From assembly GCA_039105265.1 (NCBI GenBank), contig JAPFFF010000012.1, positions 248,001-312,000 of the forward strand: a stretch of DNA of 64,000 nucleotides, in the 5' to 3' direction. The notes beneath the pieces were generated by a model that worked only from the letters and a program-made list of their open reading frames with translations, searched no databases and was not told the DNA's origin. Position 1 is the first letter of the stretch; each line of letters starts with the position of its first letter. Of the stretch, positions 1 through 11,000 are shown piece by piece. The position numbers and the translations under genes were made by a program. The DNA is from Tritrichomonas musculus. Lineage: Eukaryota > Parabasalia > Tritrichomonadida > Tritrichomonadidae.

Positions 1-1219
1 TTTTTGGCTTTTTGAATAAATGATATTTTGATGTAATAAGAGCCGTTTAAAATAGACTTTAGCTAGGGGTGTAAAGAGATTTTGGGAATTTGTAAATATC
101 CAAATATATAAATATTTTATAACCTTCATATCATATATTCTTTTTTCACAATTTTATTTACATATTTTAAATTAATTAAAAAGTAATTAATTGAATATCA
201 TTTAAGATAATATTATTTATGAAAAATAAAATTGAATTAATACGTTATTATAATTAATTCTCAATTGTGATATACAAATAAACTGAGATAAAATGTAAAA
301 ATATATTTTATAATAATATAAATGTGATTTATAATATATATAATAAATATATAATTATTAATATGAGGATATTACTAATATATTATCAAAAAAATAAGTA
401 TTTGTTAATAAAAATAATAAATTTTCAAAATTCTGATTTTATCAAAATAATTTTTTTCAAAAACTAACACTTAATTCAATTTTAAATTCATAATTTTTAT
501 TTAGAAAAAAATAATAATTTCTTGAATATCAATAATATAATTTATTATAAATTATTATTATATTTCAAAGCTACATATAAATAATGTAAATAGTAAATCA
601 TTTAAGAAAATACCTCAAGTAGCATAATAAAAACACTATTTTTAATGATTTTTGGAATAAATAATGAATCTTTTAATTTTTAAGATATAATAAATGAATT
701 CGAATTCTATTTAAAATTGATTTAAAAATTTATTAATTAAAAAGAATATCTAATTTTTAAGATATAATTATTTTTCAATCAAAATAAATTTGAGAGAGTC
801 GACCCCTTTTATAAATGCTAATACTTTTAGTTTTTTCTAATATTTCTTAATATTTTTATTAAAAGTATATTTATTATATAAAATAAAAATAAATTTAAAA
901 GAAAACAATAATAATATATTTATTTTAAATAGATAATTATATTTTTTTTTTTTAAAAAAGAAAATTCAAAAAACAAATTATTATTTAATTTTATATTGAT
1001 ATTTTTTAATGTAATTCTGAAAATTTATTTAAAAAATATTTTATAAATCGAAGATAATGCTAAATTCCAATTAATATTATTTCAAATTTTTAAATCACTA
1101 TCCCAAAAACTTTTTCAAATGAAAATTTTCTACAATTCAAAGTTTGAATTCATCGACCAATCATTCATATCAACTGAGAAATATGTATTGAAAATTTGAC
1201 CAACTTTTATTTTACTAAA
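1..1219. other. AT-rich stretch without a recognised gene
   Basis: This stretch is extremely A+T rich and every frame is closed by frequent stops. I see no RNA gene, repeat pair or coding remnant. The last ~110 bases contain two copies of the promoter-like word discussed elsewhere (AACTTTTTC at 1108-1116, AACTTTTAT at 1202-1210), so the 3' end is probably the IscU promoter. Confidence 0.6.
1202..1211 (+). promoter_or_regulatory. AACTTTTATT word just upstream of IscU start
   Basis: A variant of the recurring AACTTTTT word ends 8 nt before the ATG at 1220. A perfect AACTTTTTC lies further up at 1108-1116. The role is inferred only from its repeated position near start codons in this window. 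Confidence 0.35.
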
Positions 1220-1699
1220 ATGCTTTCCCAGACATTCGCTTCTGCAATCAAGAGATCTTTTTTACGCCCTAGCGTCATTGGTGCCATGTTCTATGATAAA
1301 AAGGTTGAAGATCACTTTAAAAATCCACGCAATCCTGGAACAATGAATGCGAAAGATACGAACGTAGGAACAGGAATTGTCGGTGCACCAGCTTGTGGAG
1401 ATGCCCTTAAATTTCAAATTCGTGTAGATGATAAAACAGGCAAAATTAAAGAAGTTAAATTCCGTGCTTTTGGTTGCCCAGCAGCTGTTGCATCATCATC
1501 GCTTGCAACAACAATGATTGAAGGCAAGACGCTCGAAGATGCCCTTAAAGTTAAAAATACAGCAATTGCCAACGAGTTGAATTTACCTCCTGTTAAATTG
1601 CATTGCTCAATGCTTGCTCAAGAAGCTATTCATGCAGCAGTTGAAGATTACTTGAAAAAGAATAAGAAAAATATCGATGATGTTCAAAAGAAAGTCTAA
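1220..1699 (+). CDS. IscU: Hydrogenosomal iron-sulfur cluster scaffold IscU
   Basis: A 159-residue IscU/NifU-N protein, the scaffold on which [2Fe-2S] clusters are assembled from sulfur delivered by IscS before transfer by Hsp70/J-protein. The three cluster-ligand cysteines are present: C59 (in ACGD, with the conserved D61), C86 (FGCPAA) and C129 (LHCSM). The LPPVK motif recognised by the mitochondrial-type Hsp70 is intact at 122-126. Residues 1-14 (MLSQTFASAIKRSF) form a short Ser/Arg presequence lacking acids, as is typical of trichomonad hydrogenosomal import signals. The frame is open to a TTG at 1196, but I chose the ATG at 1220 because it gives the canonical presequence. The mature domain has normal family length. 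Targeting to the hydrogenosome is inferred. Confidence 0.95.
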   Translation: MLSQTFASAIKRSFLRPSVIGAMFYDKKVEDHFKNPRNPGTMNAKDTNVGTGIVGAPACGDALKFQIRVDDKTGKIKEVKFRAFGCPAAVASSSLATTMIEGKTLEDALKVKNTAIANELNLPPVKLHCSMLAQEAIHAAVEDYLKKNKKNIDDVQKKV

Positions 1700-2156
1700 T
1701 TTTTTTTTTTTTAAAATGTGATTATTAATAAAATTAATTTATATCTTCATAATATTCATAAATATTCAATTATTACTTTACAAAACTCAATGCTTACAAG
1801 GCTTATTTAGTAAAAAGATATTGAAATCATCTTACATGATTCAAGATAACCATTTTTTTCTAACTGTTAAAAAAAATAAGTGGGGGATAAAAATTAATTT
1901 TATTTTAATTGAAATTTGATAAAATTATTCCAATTTTTTCATATCAAATAAAATTTCTAAGAGTATTTATTTCTAATTATTGGTTTTTTATCTGATTTTG
2001 TTTCATACTTCCTTCATTATATTTGCTAAGTAATAACTAAAAAGTAAACATTATATTATATTTTTATTTGAAATGCAATTTATTTAATTATATATGAAGA
2101 TAAAATAATTCTATTAACAATTTGAAAAATATAAAATTTTTAAATCTCAAAAAAAA
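1700..2156. other. Intergenic, nothing recognised
   Basis: About 450 bases of AT-rich DNA with homopolymer T and A runs between the tandem IscU and surface-protein genes. No ORF of note and no repeat seen. Confidence 0.5.
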
Positions 2157-3609
2157 ATGTTTTACTCCATTTGCTTTTTCCTTGCAACTTTAGTTCATTT
2201 TTCAAAAGCAACACAATTTAGCATTCAAGATGATGGTAATTCCATTAGCACACTTTTGCCTGGTACACAAGAAAAAATAAGTCAGAGCACTGTGCCCACA
2301 ACTTCATTCCAATCGAATCAACCAACTACCGAAATTATGTCATTAAGAGTTCAATCAGATCCACCAACACCAAGAGCAACCCCATCTAAACTACCTACAC
2401 AATCAAACTCACCAAAACCTTCCCCGAGTTATCCTCCGACTCTAAAACCTACCTTCACTCCAACTGGAAAGCCATCACCAACTCAAACACCTAAACCCGA
2501 AGTTGATCACTCAAAAGATATTTATGTTTGTGAAGGAACCGCATGCGAAAAATGTGGCAAAACAGATGAAGAAGACAATAAAATACAACTTAGAAGTTTT
2601 TCTCTTCTGGATCAACTTCTTACCCAAAACGATCAAGACAAGATTGAAATCACAATTTGCGGATCTACGAGGTCAAACAATCCACAGATTAAATTAAGCC
2701 ATATTGAAAAAAGAAGAATAGAATTTAAAGGTAAAAAAAATCAACAATTTTTGACATTTATCAACGATTCACATATTTCAGATAAAGAAATTGAGCATAT
2801 CATCGAATTTGAATCCGAAGATGTGACAATAATTGTTGATGAATCAGATAAAAAACAAAATTTAGTTATTAACTATGCTGAACTTGAGGATTCTCCCATT
2901 GAAGTTGAAAATTTAACATTGATCGATTTTGAATCAGATTTAACCTCATTATTATCAGTTAAAAATAAAATACTAGCTGTTTCTTCTAAAATAAATGATA
3001 ATTCTATAACCAAAATAGAAATTGGTAATGATTACATCACACTCAATCCATCAAATGTAATTGACCAAAACAGCAAGAAAAAAATCATCAGCAACTCTCA
3101 ATGCCGTTGATGATTCTGTGAAAATGGATATCTGGATATCACTTAAACAAACTCAGCTTGAATTTACAACATCCCAAAATTTGGAACAAGTAAATGGAAT
3201 ACAGAATCTTGTAATTGATATTAAGAATGATGATGACAAAAAAGCCACCATATCTTTTGATAATACATGGAGCAGCTTATTAGATCTAGATTTTATACTT
3301 ATCAAGCATACTTGCAATTTGGACATAATTTCAGTTAATAATGATATAGCAAAGAAAATTGGAGTTATTGGGAGCGGCACTGTAACTCGAAATGGGCAAG
3401 TAGATGGCGAAACTCTTCATCAAAAAAAGAAATTTGACTACCTTACTATAATTGTTATTTGTTTAATTGTTGTTCTAGTTATTTTGCTAGCTTGGGCTCT
3501 TTTCTTAATATTTAGAAAGAAATGCAAGAGGCATGGAGGAACTCCTCAAAGTTATAATGAATACTTAAATAATTCAGAAGAACTTGATCCAATAAACTTA
3601 CCTGCATAA
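2157..3609 (+). CDS. Putative type I surface membrane protein, frame broken at an A7 run
   Basis: Two overlapping frames together look like one surface protein of about 480 residues. The first (2157-3110) starts with a signal peptide (hydrophobic residues ~1-18), then a Ser/Thr/Pro-rich stalk (~50-115, many TP and SP pairs), then a Cys-containing ectodomain. The second (coding sense from about 3076 to 3609) continues an ectodomain of the same style, has one strong transmembrane helix (LTIIVICLIVVLVILLAWAL) followed by the basic stop-transfer RKKCKR, and ends in a short cytoplasmic tail with a tyrosine (QSYNEYL). Passing from the first frame to the second needs a +1 shift, and the only obvious place is the seven-A run at 3078-3084. 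A sequencing homopolymer error or a young frameshift mutation are both possible. A programmed -1 shift would give the wrong frame. I recognise no family domain. The architecture is common for trichomonad surface proteins. Confidence 0.6.
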
Positions 3610-3703
3610 TTTTTTAAAAATTCAAAAACCATTTTATAAATAATTGAATTTTTTTTTTTTTGAAAATAAATAAATTTGTTATGATGAATGCCTTTATTAT
3701 TAT

Positions 3704-4627
3704 TTACCAGTGATCTCCAAAAACAGTCGTTTTCCAGAAAATATGTGAATCACAATATCTGTAACAACGATTACGAGCTTTTAATCTTTCCATTTGATCA
3801 TCGGACAATTCAAACGATCTTTCAATATTTTCTTTTATTCTTGAAGGAGTGACTGATTTAGCTATAATAATAAGATTTGTATCGAGTTGATAAAGGAACT
3901 GGAGCTCAACTTGAGCTGCTGTTTTACCACATTCTTTAGCAACTTCATTCAAGGTTGGATCCTGAAGGAGGACTGGATCACATGGCCTTGCTGAATCAGC
4001 TGTTCCAAGTGCTGAATATCCTTCAACGATAATTCCTCTTTTGCCGCAAAAATCACGCAAGGCGTTTTGCTGCAAGTATAAATGGCATTCCACTTGATCA
4101 ACATAAGGTTTGATCTTTAAATCTTCGTAGTGAAGAACTTTTTCAAGAAGTTCAACTGTGAAATTAGAAACACCAATATGGCGAACAAGTTTTTTTTCTA
4201 CAAGCTGCTCCATAGCTTTCCAAGTTTCATGAATTTGAACAGTATCATCAAGAAGGAAGTTATTATCATTGTCTTTAGGGAAATTTCCATTTCCACGTTG
4301 GAACGAAACAGGCCAATGGATAATGTAAAGATCAAGATAATCGAGTTGAAGGTTTTTGAGAGTATTTCGGCAAGCTGCTTCAACGTGCTCAGCATGATGC
4401 TCTGTATTCCATAATTTTGAAGTTATCCAAAGTTCTTCACGTTTAACAACTCCACGTGTTATAACATCATTTAGAGCTTTTCCAACGTTTTCTTCATTTC
4501 CATATACATATGCACAATCTATGTGACGATAGCCAGCATCTTCAATTGCATATCTGACAGATTCAACAACTGCATTATCGTTTGACGATTTCCATGTACC
4601 AAGGGCGAAACGAGGAATTTGTTCCAT
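3704..4627 (-). CDS. Aldo-keto reductase (AKR1-type)
   Basis: A 307-residue NADPH-dependent (alpha/beta)8-barrel oxidoreductase, full family length. The catalytic tetrad is complete: D37 and Y42 in the HIDCAYVYGNE signature, K71 in ITSKLW and H104 in IIHWP. The third AKR signature, IIAKSVTPSRIKEN near residues 255-267, is the NADP-phosphate binding segment. No targeting signal, so cytosolic. It should reduce aldehydes or ketones to alcohols; substrate cannot be told from sequence. The ATG at 4627 is preceded by AACTTTTTGAG in the sense direction, 13 nt upstream. It is convergent with the surface-protein gene, with about 90 bases between stops. Confidence 0.93.
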   Translation of the reverse strand: MEQIPRFALGTWKSSNDNAVVESVRYAIEDAGYRHIDCAYVYGNEENVGKALNDVITRGVVKREELWITSKLWNTEHHAEHVEAACRNTLKNLQLDYLDLYIIHWPVSFQRGNGNFPKDNDNNFLLDDTVQIHETWKAMEQLVEKKLVRHIGVSNFTVELLEKVLHYEDLKIKPYVDQVECHLYLQQNALRDFCGKRGIIVEGYSALGTADSARPCDPVLLQDPTLNEVAKECGKTAAQVELQFLYQLDTNLIIIAKSVTPSRIKENIERSFELSDDQMERLKARNRCYRYCDSHIFWKTTVFGDHW

Positions 4628-4640
4628 TTTGACATTTTCT

Positions 4641-4649
4641 CAAAAAGTT
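4641..4649 (-). promoter_or_regulatory. AACTTTTTG word upstream of the reductase start
   Basis: In the gene's direction the word reads AACTTTTTG and ends 13 nt before the ATG. It is one of about ten such placements in the window. The role is inferred. Confidence 0.4.
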
Positions 4650-5019
4650 GCATCAAGATCATATGTTTATTCAATTTCTTGCAAATAGCTTTATCGATGA
4701 ATTCTTCTTAATTTATCAATAAATTCTTGGTTTAACTATTTCTATTTTATATTAATAAACCTTATATCTTTTTCTTTCTTAATTTCTTTGTCCAAAATTA
4801 GTATATTATATTACGTCAAAGACTGAAAAACATCCTTTAGTTTACATAAATGCATATTGTTGAGATACATAATTTTTTTTTTTTTTTTTTTTTATGCAAA
4901 TATCGTAAATAGTGTTTAATCCATCATGATAATTCATTAGAAGTATTTTATAATATAAATTTAGCCATTTGATTAAAAAAATAGAAAAGAGTATAAAAAA
5001 TATATTTAAATAAAATCAA
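4650..5019. other. Intergenic with a 21-T run
   Basis: About 370 bases between the reductase promoter and the 3' end of the ankyrin gene. It contains a run of 21 T at 4873-4893. No gene seen. Confidence 0.5.
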
Positions 5020-8000
5020 TTACAAAAATCTATGAAATTCATTACCATCAACGTATTTCCTCACAAATGCTAATAGCTCTTCATTAGTTGGATTCTTACC
5101 AAGTTCACTTGTATCAACTCCTTTTTTATCTAGAATTGATCTTACTGAATTTCCACGATTATCAACTTTCATAAGATCAATATCATCTCTTTTCAAATAC
5201 AACCAACAGCTGTGTAAATCTTCAGACTTCAGTAATTTCATCAAAACTGTTTCTCCATTCAAATCAGTTACATTTGCGTTGAAAGATCCTGACAAGAAAA
5301 TATCATGATTCATTGAAGGACTTTTCAATGAATAAAAAATTGGAAGAGAACCATCTCTATTTGGCTTATTTAAATCTAATTCGTTCTTATTATCAAGAAT
5401 TCTGAACAAAAGGTCATTTCCACTAATTATTGCAAGCGTCAAAGGAGTCTTTCCAGCAAGATTGATAGTTGAGTCACCATTATTAAAGAAGCTTCCATTA
5501 TTGTTGATCACTTTTGTGATATTGCTGATGTTGCTGGAGTCTATTCCATTTATACCGCAAATTCCATCATAGTTATTAATTTTGACAACTCGAAGCTTGC
5601 TGTCAAGACCATATTTTGATTTTTTCTCCGAATAAAATGGATCGTTAAAAGAGTAGAAATCGTCATTGAAATCGTCATAATTTTGATAATCTGATAAGTC
5701 ATATGTATCATCACCCCATAATCGCATCGATCTACGACTATCTCGATCAGAGTTCTCGAGATTGCTTGCACTGCATGGATAACGGATGTTTGATGGTGCA
5801 TAGTCATTGACATCAACAAGGTCCATTAGAAGTTTGACCGATGAGATATTGTTCATGAAAAGCGCAATACAAAAGGCAGCGTGTGTTTGGGCTGAAAAAT
5901 ATATACGAGGGTTCTTAGTGTCATTCAGATCAACATTTTTGATAAGAGCCAAACTTTTTTCGTCATATTCGGATTCTTCACTTTCATCTGTGTTATTCTG
6001 ATCATTATTACTTTCATTTTCTTTTCTGCTTTCATTATTATTTCCATTATTATTCTTATCATTATTATTATTGACGTTTTTATTTGAATTATTTATATTT
6101 CTATTATTTTCGTTATTATTATCAGTGTTGCCAATATTATCGTTATTCGTGTTATTGTCATTATTCTTAGTCTTATCATTAGCGTTCTCTTTGATACCAT
6201 TATTATTATTATTGTTATTACCATTATCTTGGGCGCTATCATTACTTGGGCTTTCACTTTCATTTTCTTTATGTTTGCTTTGATCTTCTTTGTTGTTGAA
6301 CATTATGCTTATCTTTTTGCGTTTTTTGTATAAGAGTGGCTTTTCTCTCAGCTTCCTGTATCCAACATCATATTCAGGAGATGAAATTATCATCTTAATT
6401 AAGTTTGTATTATTGTTATAAGCAGCAAATACAATCAGAGGCGTTTTCTCGATTGAGTAGTTCACGTCATGGCCTCCAATGTGCAACAAGGCTTTCATCA
6501 TTTCTGCATTCTGGAATGGATTTTCAGCTGCTTTCATTATTGCAGCATTGACAACATCAGAAGGCAAAACTGGCAAGTCATCATCATTATCATTATCTTG
6601 ATGTTTGTTTTCAATATCAACAAATCTAGGATGATTGACAACTAGTCTGAGGAATGGAATTGAAGTTGATTGCCCGAAAATTGCTATGATCTCAAGTAAA
6701 TTTCTTTCGCTGTAATTCTTTGGGAGAGCCTTTTGTTTTTTAATGATAGATTCGTGGAATCCATATCCAAATATCTCTCTTGGATTACCAATATAATGAG
6801 ATTCATCAGAGTATAATTTTTTTGGTCTAATTGTAAAGTGACGATTTATATCGAAGTCGCATTTTAAGATTAACGAAAATAAATCAAAGTTATTTTGAGA
6901 AAAAGCCGCAGCTGCAGCCACTTCTGCGTGAGATTTTTCTGCATCAAAAAGTTCAAAATTTTTATTGTCATTTAATTTTTTGATGTTCTCATTTGAGAGG
7001 ATAAATGGCACCACTTCTGGAAGTCCCAAAACAGCAAATGAAAGGGCTGATCTATTCATAAAAGTAAGCTTATTTATTTTAATTTTAGGATTATAATAAA
7101 GAATATCAAAAATTTCTTTATCACCTATTTTCAACGCGTGCATGATAGCTGTTAATGAATCTTTATCAGTAGCATTTAAATCAATGTCAGGATGATTAGC
7201 CAAAGCTTTAACAATTTTCACTTTTTTATTAATTGTTGCAGCAATAATCAATGGTGTCGAATTACTAGAGTAATTAACATCAATATCATGAAAATTAAGG
7301 AAAGTGTCAATTATTTCATCTTCACTAATTTCTTTGTCATTAAAAATCTTTTTCACATCGTTATCATCTTTGATGATGAAAATTTTCTTTTTACTTCTTT
7401 TTTCAATTTTTTTTGATTTACGGTTAAAGGTGAAATCATCGTCAAATACACCATAAGCTGATTGTGAAAAATCATTATAATAATGCGATGTGTAAATAGG
7501 ATTTGTTGTTCCATAAGGATCATTGACATTGATATTAATTGCTGTATCTACAATGTTACCTTCAATTGAAAAGTCATTCTTGCTTCTTTTGTTTTCAGAT
7601 TTTAATATTTCTGAATCGCATAAAGTGAAAAATGACTCGTTGATGGCTGAAGCTATAATTGGATTGCGTGGTGTAAAGTACTCGAGAAGGATCTTAAAGG
7701 CTCGGTAATTGTGCGAAGATATCGCTTTACAAATATAATGATTAGGGTTGAAAAGGTCTTGCGATAGAAGAAGCCTGAGAATGTCTTCGTTGTTTCGTCT
7801 CTCTAATGAAACTGCTTTACTAATGTACTGGTCAATTTCTTCAAACGATAACTTGCTCAAATCAATTTTCTTCAAATAATCAATTTCTTCGAAATCATCA
7901 GCATCATCTTCATTTCCAGTATATTTAACATCTTCATCCTCATCATCTTCATTATTCACGTTCTCTTCAGTTAATTTATCATTATCATTAAAATTATTAT

Positions 8001-11000
8001 TATTATTTTCGTTTTTCTCATTATTTGTATTTGAATCTTTATTTTTGTTGGTATTTTCACTTTTGCTTTTAATTCTATTTATTTTGCGCTTGTGGCTTTT
8101 TCGAAGTATAGTGTTTATAAAATCACTAGTGTAGCCATTTATCATGAGCTCAATGAGGATTTTGTCATCATCAAGGATTTTCTTGTCAAAAACTATAAAA
8201 AATTTAACGGCTGGATGACGGACAGTGTCAAGAGCTTGAATAAGTCCTGCTTTGGCCAAATTGAGCCTTTCATTATAATTGGAAATTGAATTAAGAAAGG
8301 TGTAAAGCGACCGAAGGTGGCAAGTGGAAGTAGCGTACTGAATGACGCTGCTTAGCCTATAGTTATCAATATTTTCCATGTTGAATTTGGATAAAAATTC
8401 AATATTGTTCTTTCTTCCATATGTTAGAGCTAACAAGAAGGCTCTTTCAAAGGCAGAATCAATATTTTTAATCATAAACTTATAATTATCTGGATCATTT
8501 ATATTATTATTATTATTGTTGTTGTTGTTATTATTATCATTTTGATTGTTATTATCATTTCCATTATCATTTCCATCATTGTTTAAATTGTCACTATTAT
8601 TAACATTATTATTTTCTATTTTCTCGTTATTATTTCCTTCTTTATCATTATTACTGATATCATTATTATTTTCATTTGAATTGTTGTTTTCATTTTCTTC
8701 ATTTTTGCTTTCTTTGCTGATATTTTCATTTGTTTTGCTTTCTTTATTCGTTTTTTCTTCGTTTTCATGTTCCTCTTTTATTCTTTCAGTTTCTTTCTGA
8801 ATTTCCAAAGAAATTTCTTTTAGAATTTCAAAAGAAGACTCTGTGTTTCCTGTTGCAACTATTTCAAGAATTACAGGCATCCATGCTTCAGGTGTTAATT
8901 TTCTTTTATAGAAGAATTCAGCAAATGATGTTTTCCCAGGAAAGAAATTTTTTTTTATAGCCTGAGCAATTGAATTATACGGAGGCTTATAACCACACTC
9001 ATCAATAATGTACTGAATCATATCCAAATCGGCATTATCAGTAGCAATGCTGAAAATTAAATCAAAGTTAATAGTACTATATTTGTTAAAATAATTACTA
9101 TTATTACCTTTGAACTTTTTAGCATGCTCATATAAAAAACGAACAGCTCGAACAGATCCAGTTGTCGCAGCAAAATATATCAAATTTGGAGATTCTTCAA
9201 ATGAATTATTATTAAGTTGAATAAGTGCTTCATCAACATCTGGTTGCAGTGAAAGTATGAAGAAAAACATATCAATAAAACCATTATAAAGCAAATCCTC
9301 AAGAATTGCTCCATGATTGAGATCTGCAATTAAATCTTTGCACATCTTGACAACCTCAAAATTATTACTTTTTATCGCAATAGATAAACATTCACAATGT
9401 GATTCAAAAAATTTTTGATCATATAAATGCTTATTGTGACATGAAATGATTCCATCATACTCCATTTCGACAATAGATCTTTTTTCTTTAGTATCATTAT
9501 TATCATTGATATCGTCTTTCTTTTTACTTATATCATTTACATTTTCTTTACTTTCTTGCTCATTTTGGTTCTTAATGATTTTTTTACAAAAAGAAGAATT
9601 TTTGTTCTTTCCAGATAAATCATTAAACATATTAAACTTTTTTGGAAAAACATAAATAGGATCGATGGAGCTCCCATCAAAACAAGGGTCATTGTATATT
9701 AACTGAGCAATTTCATAGTTCCCTCCTTGAACTGCTATTGACAAATCATTTAAACCCAATTCATATGAATACATATTTAAGCTTCTTAAAAACTTGTAGC
9801 ACTTAACAGAACCGCAAAAAATGGCAAAAGTAAAGTAGTTGATATCAGATTTTGAAGGCTTTTGAGAAAAAATTTGAATGTCAAAGATTGTTTTTAGCTT
9901 ATCAATATCATCTAGGTAAATTATACGCTTGAAAACATCTTCAGATTTATTAAATTGAAAAATAACTTGATGATATGGAGCATATTTAGAGTATCTGTTG
10001 TATGAACGATAACCATGGTGCATTCTTTCATTATTTTTATCTTGAAAAATAGGAATCCTGGCGTGTTGATTTAATTTTAATTTGGTAAGTAGAATTTTTC
10101 TGTTATAAAGCTCATTACCAAAATTATTTGCCAACGAATACATATTATGATGATAATAACGAGTTGGCAATTTAAATTTACTATATTCACTACTTTTATA
10201 ATACAGGACAAAATCCAAATAGGTTAAAAATTTTGATCCAAGTCTAGATGAAAGATCACACAGAGGTAAAATTCTATTCAATCTAATTGAAGAAGCATAT
10301 GATATACAGAAAGCAAGTTCTTTTAAGTGATCATTATCTTTAGTCCAAATTGATTGCTGTAAATATTCATAAACATTATCTGTATCTTTTTCCTCAAATG
10401 TTAATAAATAGTTCATAAGTTTTATTGATTCCGTAAAATCATATTCAGATAACTTTTTATCAACAAAAGCACGTCTCTCAAAAAGTTTGTGAATGAGCGG
10501 TGGAAGGAAAGTAATTTCAAAATCATTTGCTACTTTTAATAAAATATCGAAATCAAATTGAGCAGAGCTATAATTACTAGCATTGAAATCTGTAAATAAT
10601 AGAAATCCTTTTTTATATTCGGAATATTCATCATCAACATCATAGAAATAATTATATTTGCCTTTTGAATCTTTGCTATTATCGTTTCCAGCGCTTTCCT
10701 CTATTTCTTTTACCTTTCGATAAAGTAAATCTGATATGAAAATATTTGGAATAGTGCATTCATACTGATAATGTCTTGTACTAATAATAAACTTTTTTTC
10801 AAAACTTTTGAAAAATTCAAGTGTAAACGAAATTGCAAAACAATTATCCCTTCGCGGAATAATTAAACCAAATTGATTTTGGCGTGATCTAACAGAATAT
10901 GAAAATCTATCTCTTTTTGTAAAATTGATTTGCAATTCTTTCAATAATTTTTTCAATAAAATTAAAGATTCATTATCAAAGTTGACTTCTTTTCCTTCTA

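Noticed and set aside
461-480. Trichomonad intron 3' signal (ACTAACAC)
   Set aside because: It lacks the following ACAG, there is no GT-type 5' site upstream and no coding sequence around it.
3061-3110. Programmed -1 frameshift in the surface-protein gene
   Set aside because: The downstream frame is reached by +1, not -1, and no known +1 shift signal is present; error or mutation is simpler.
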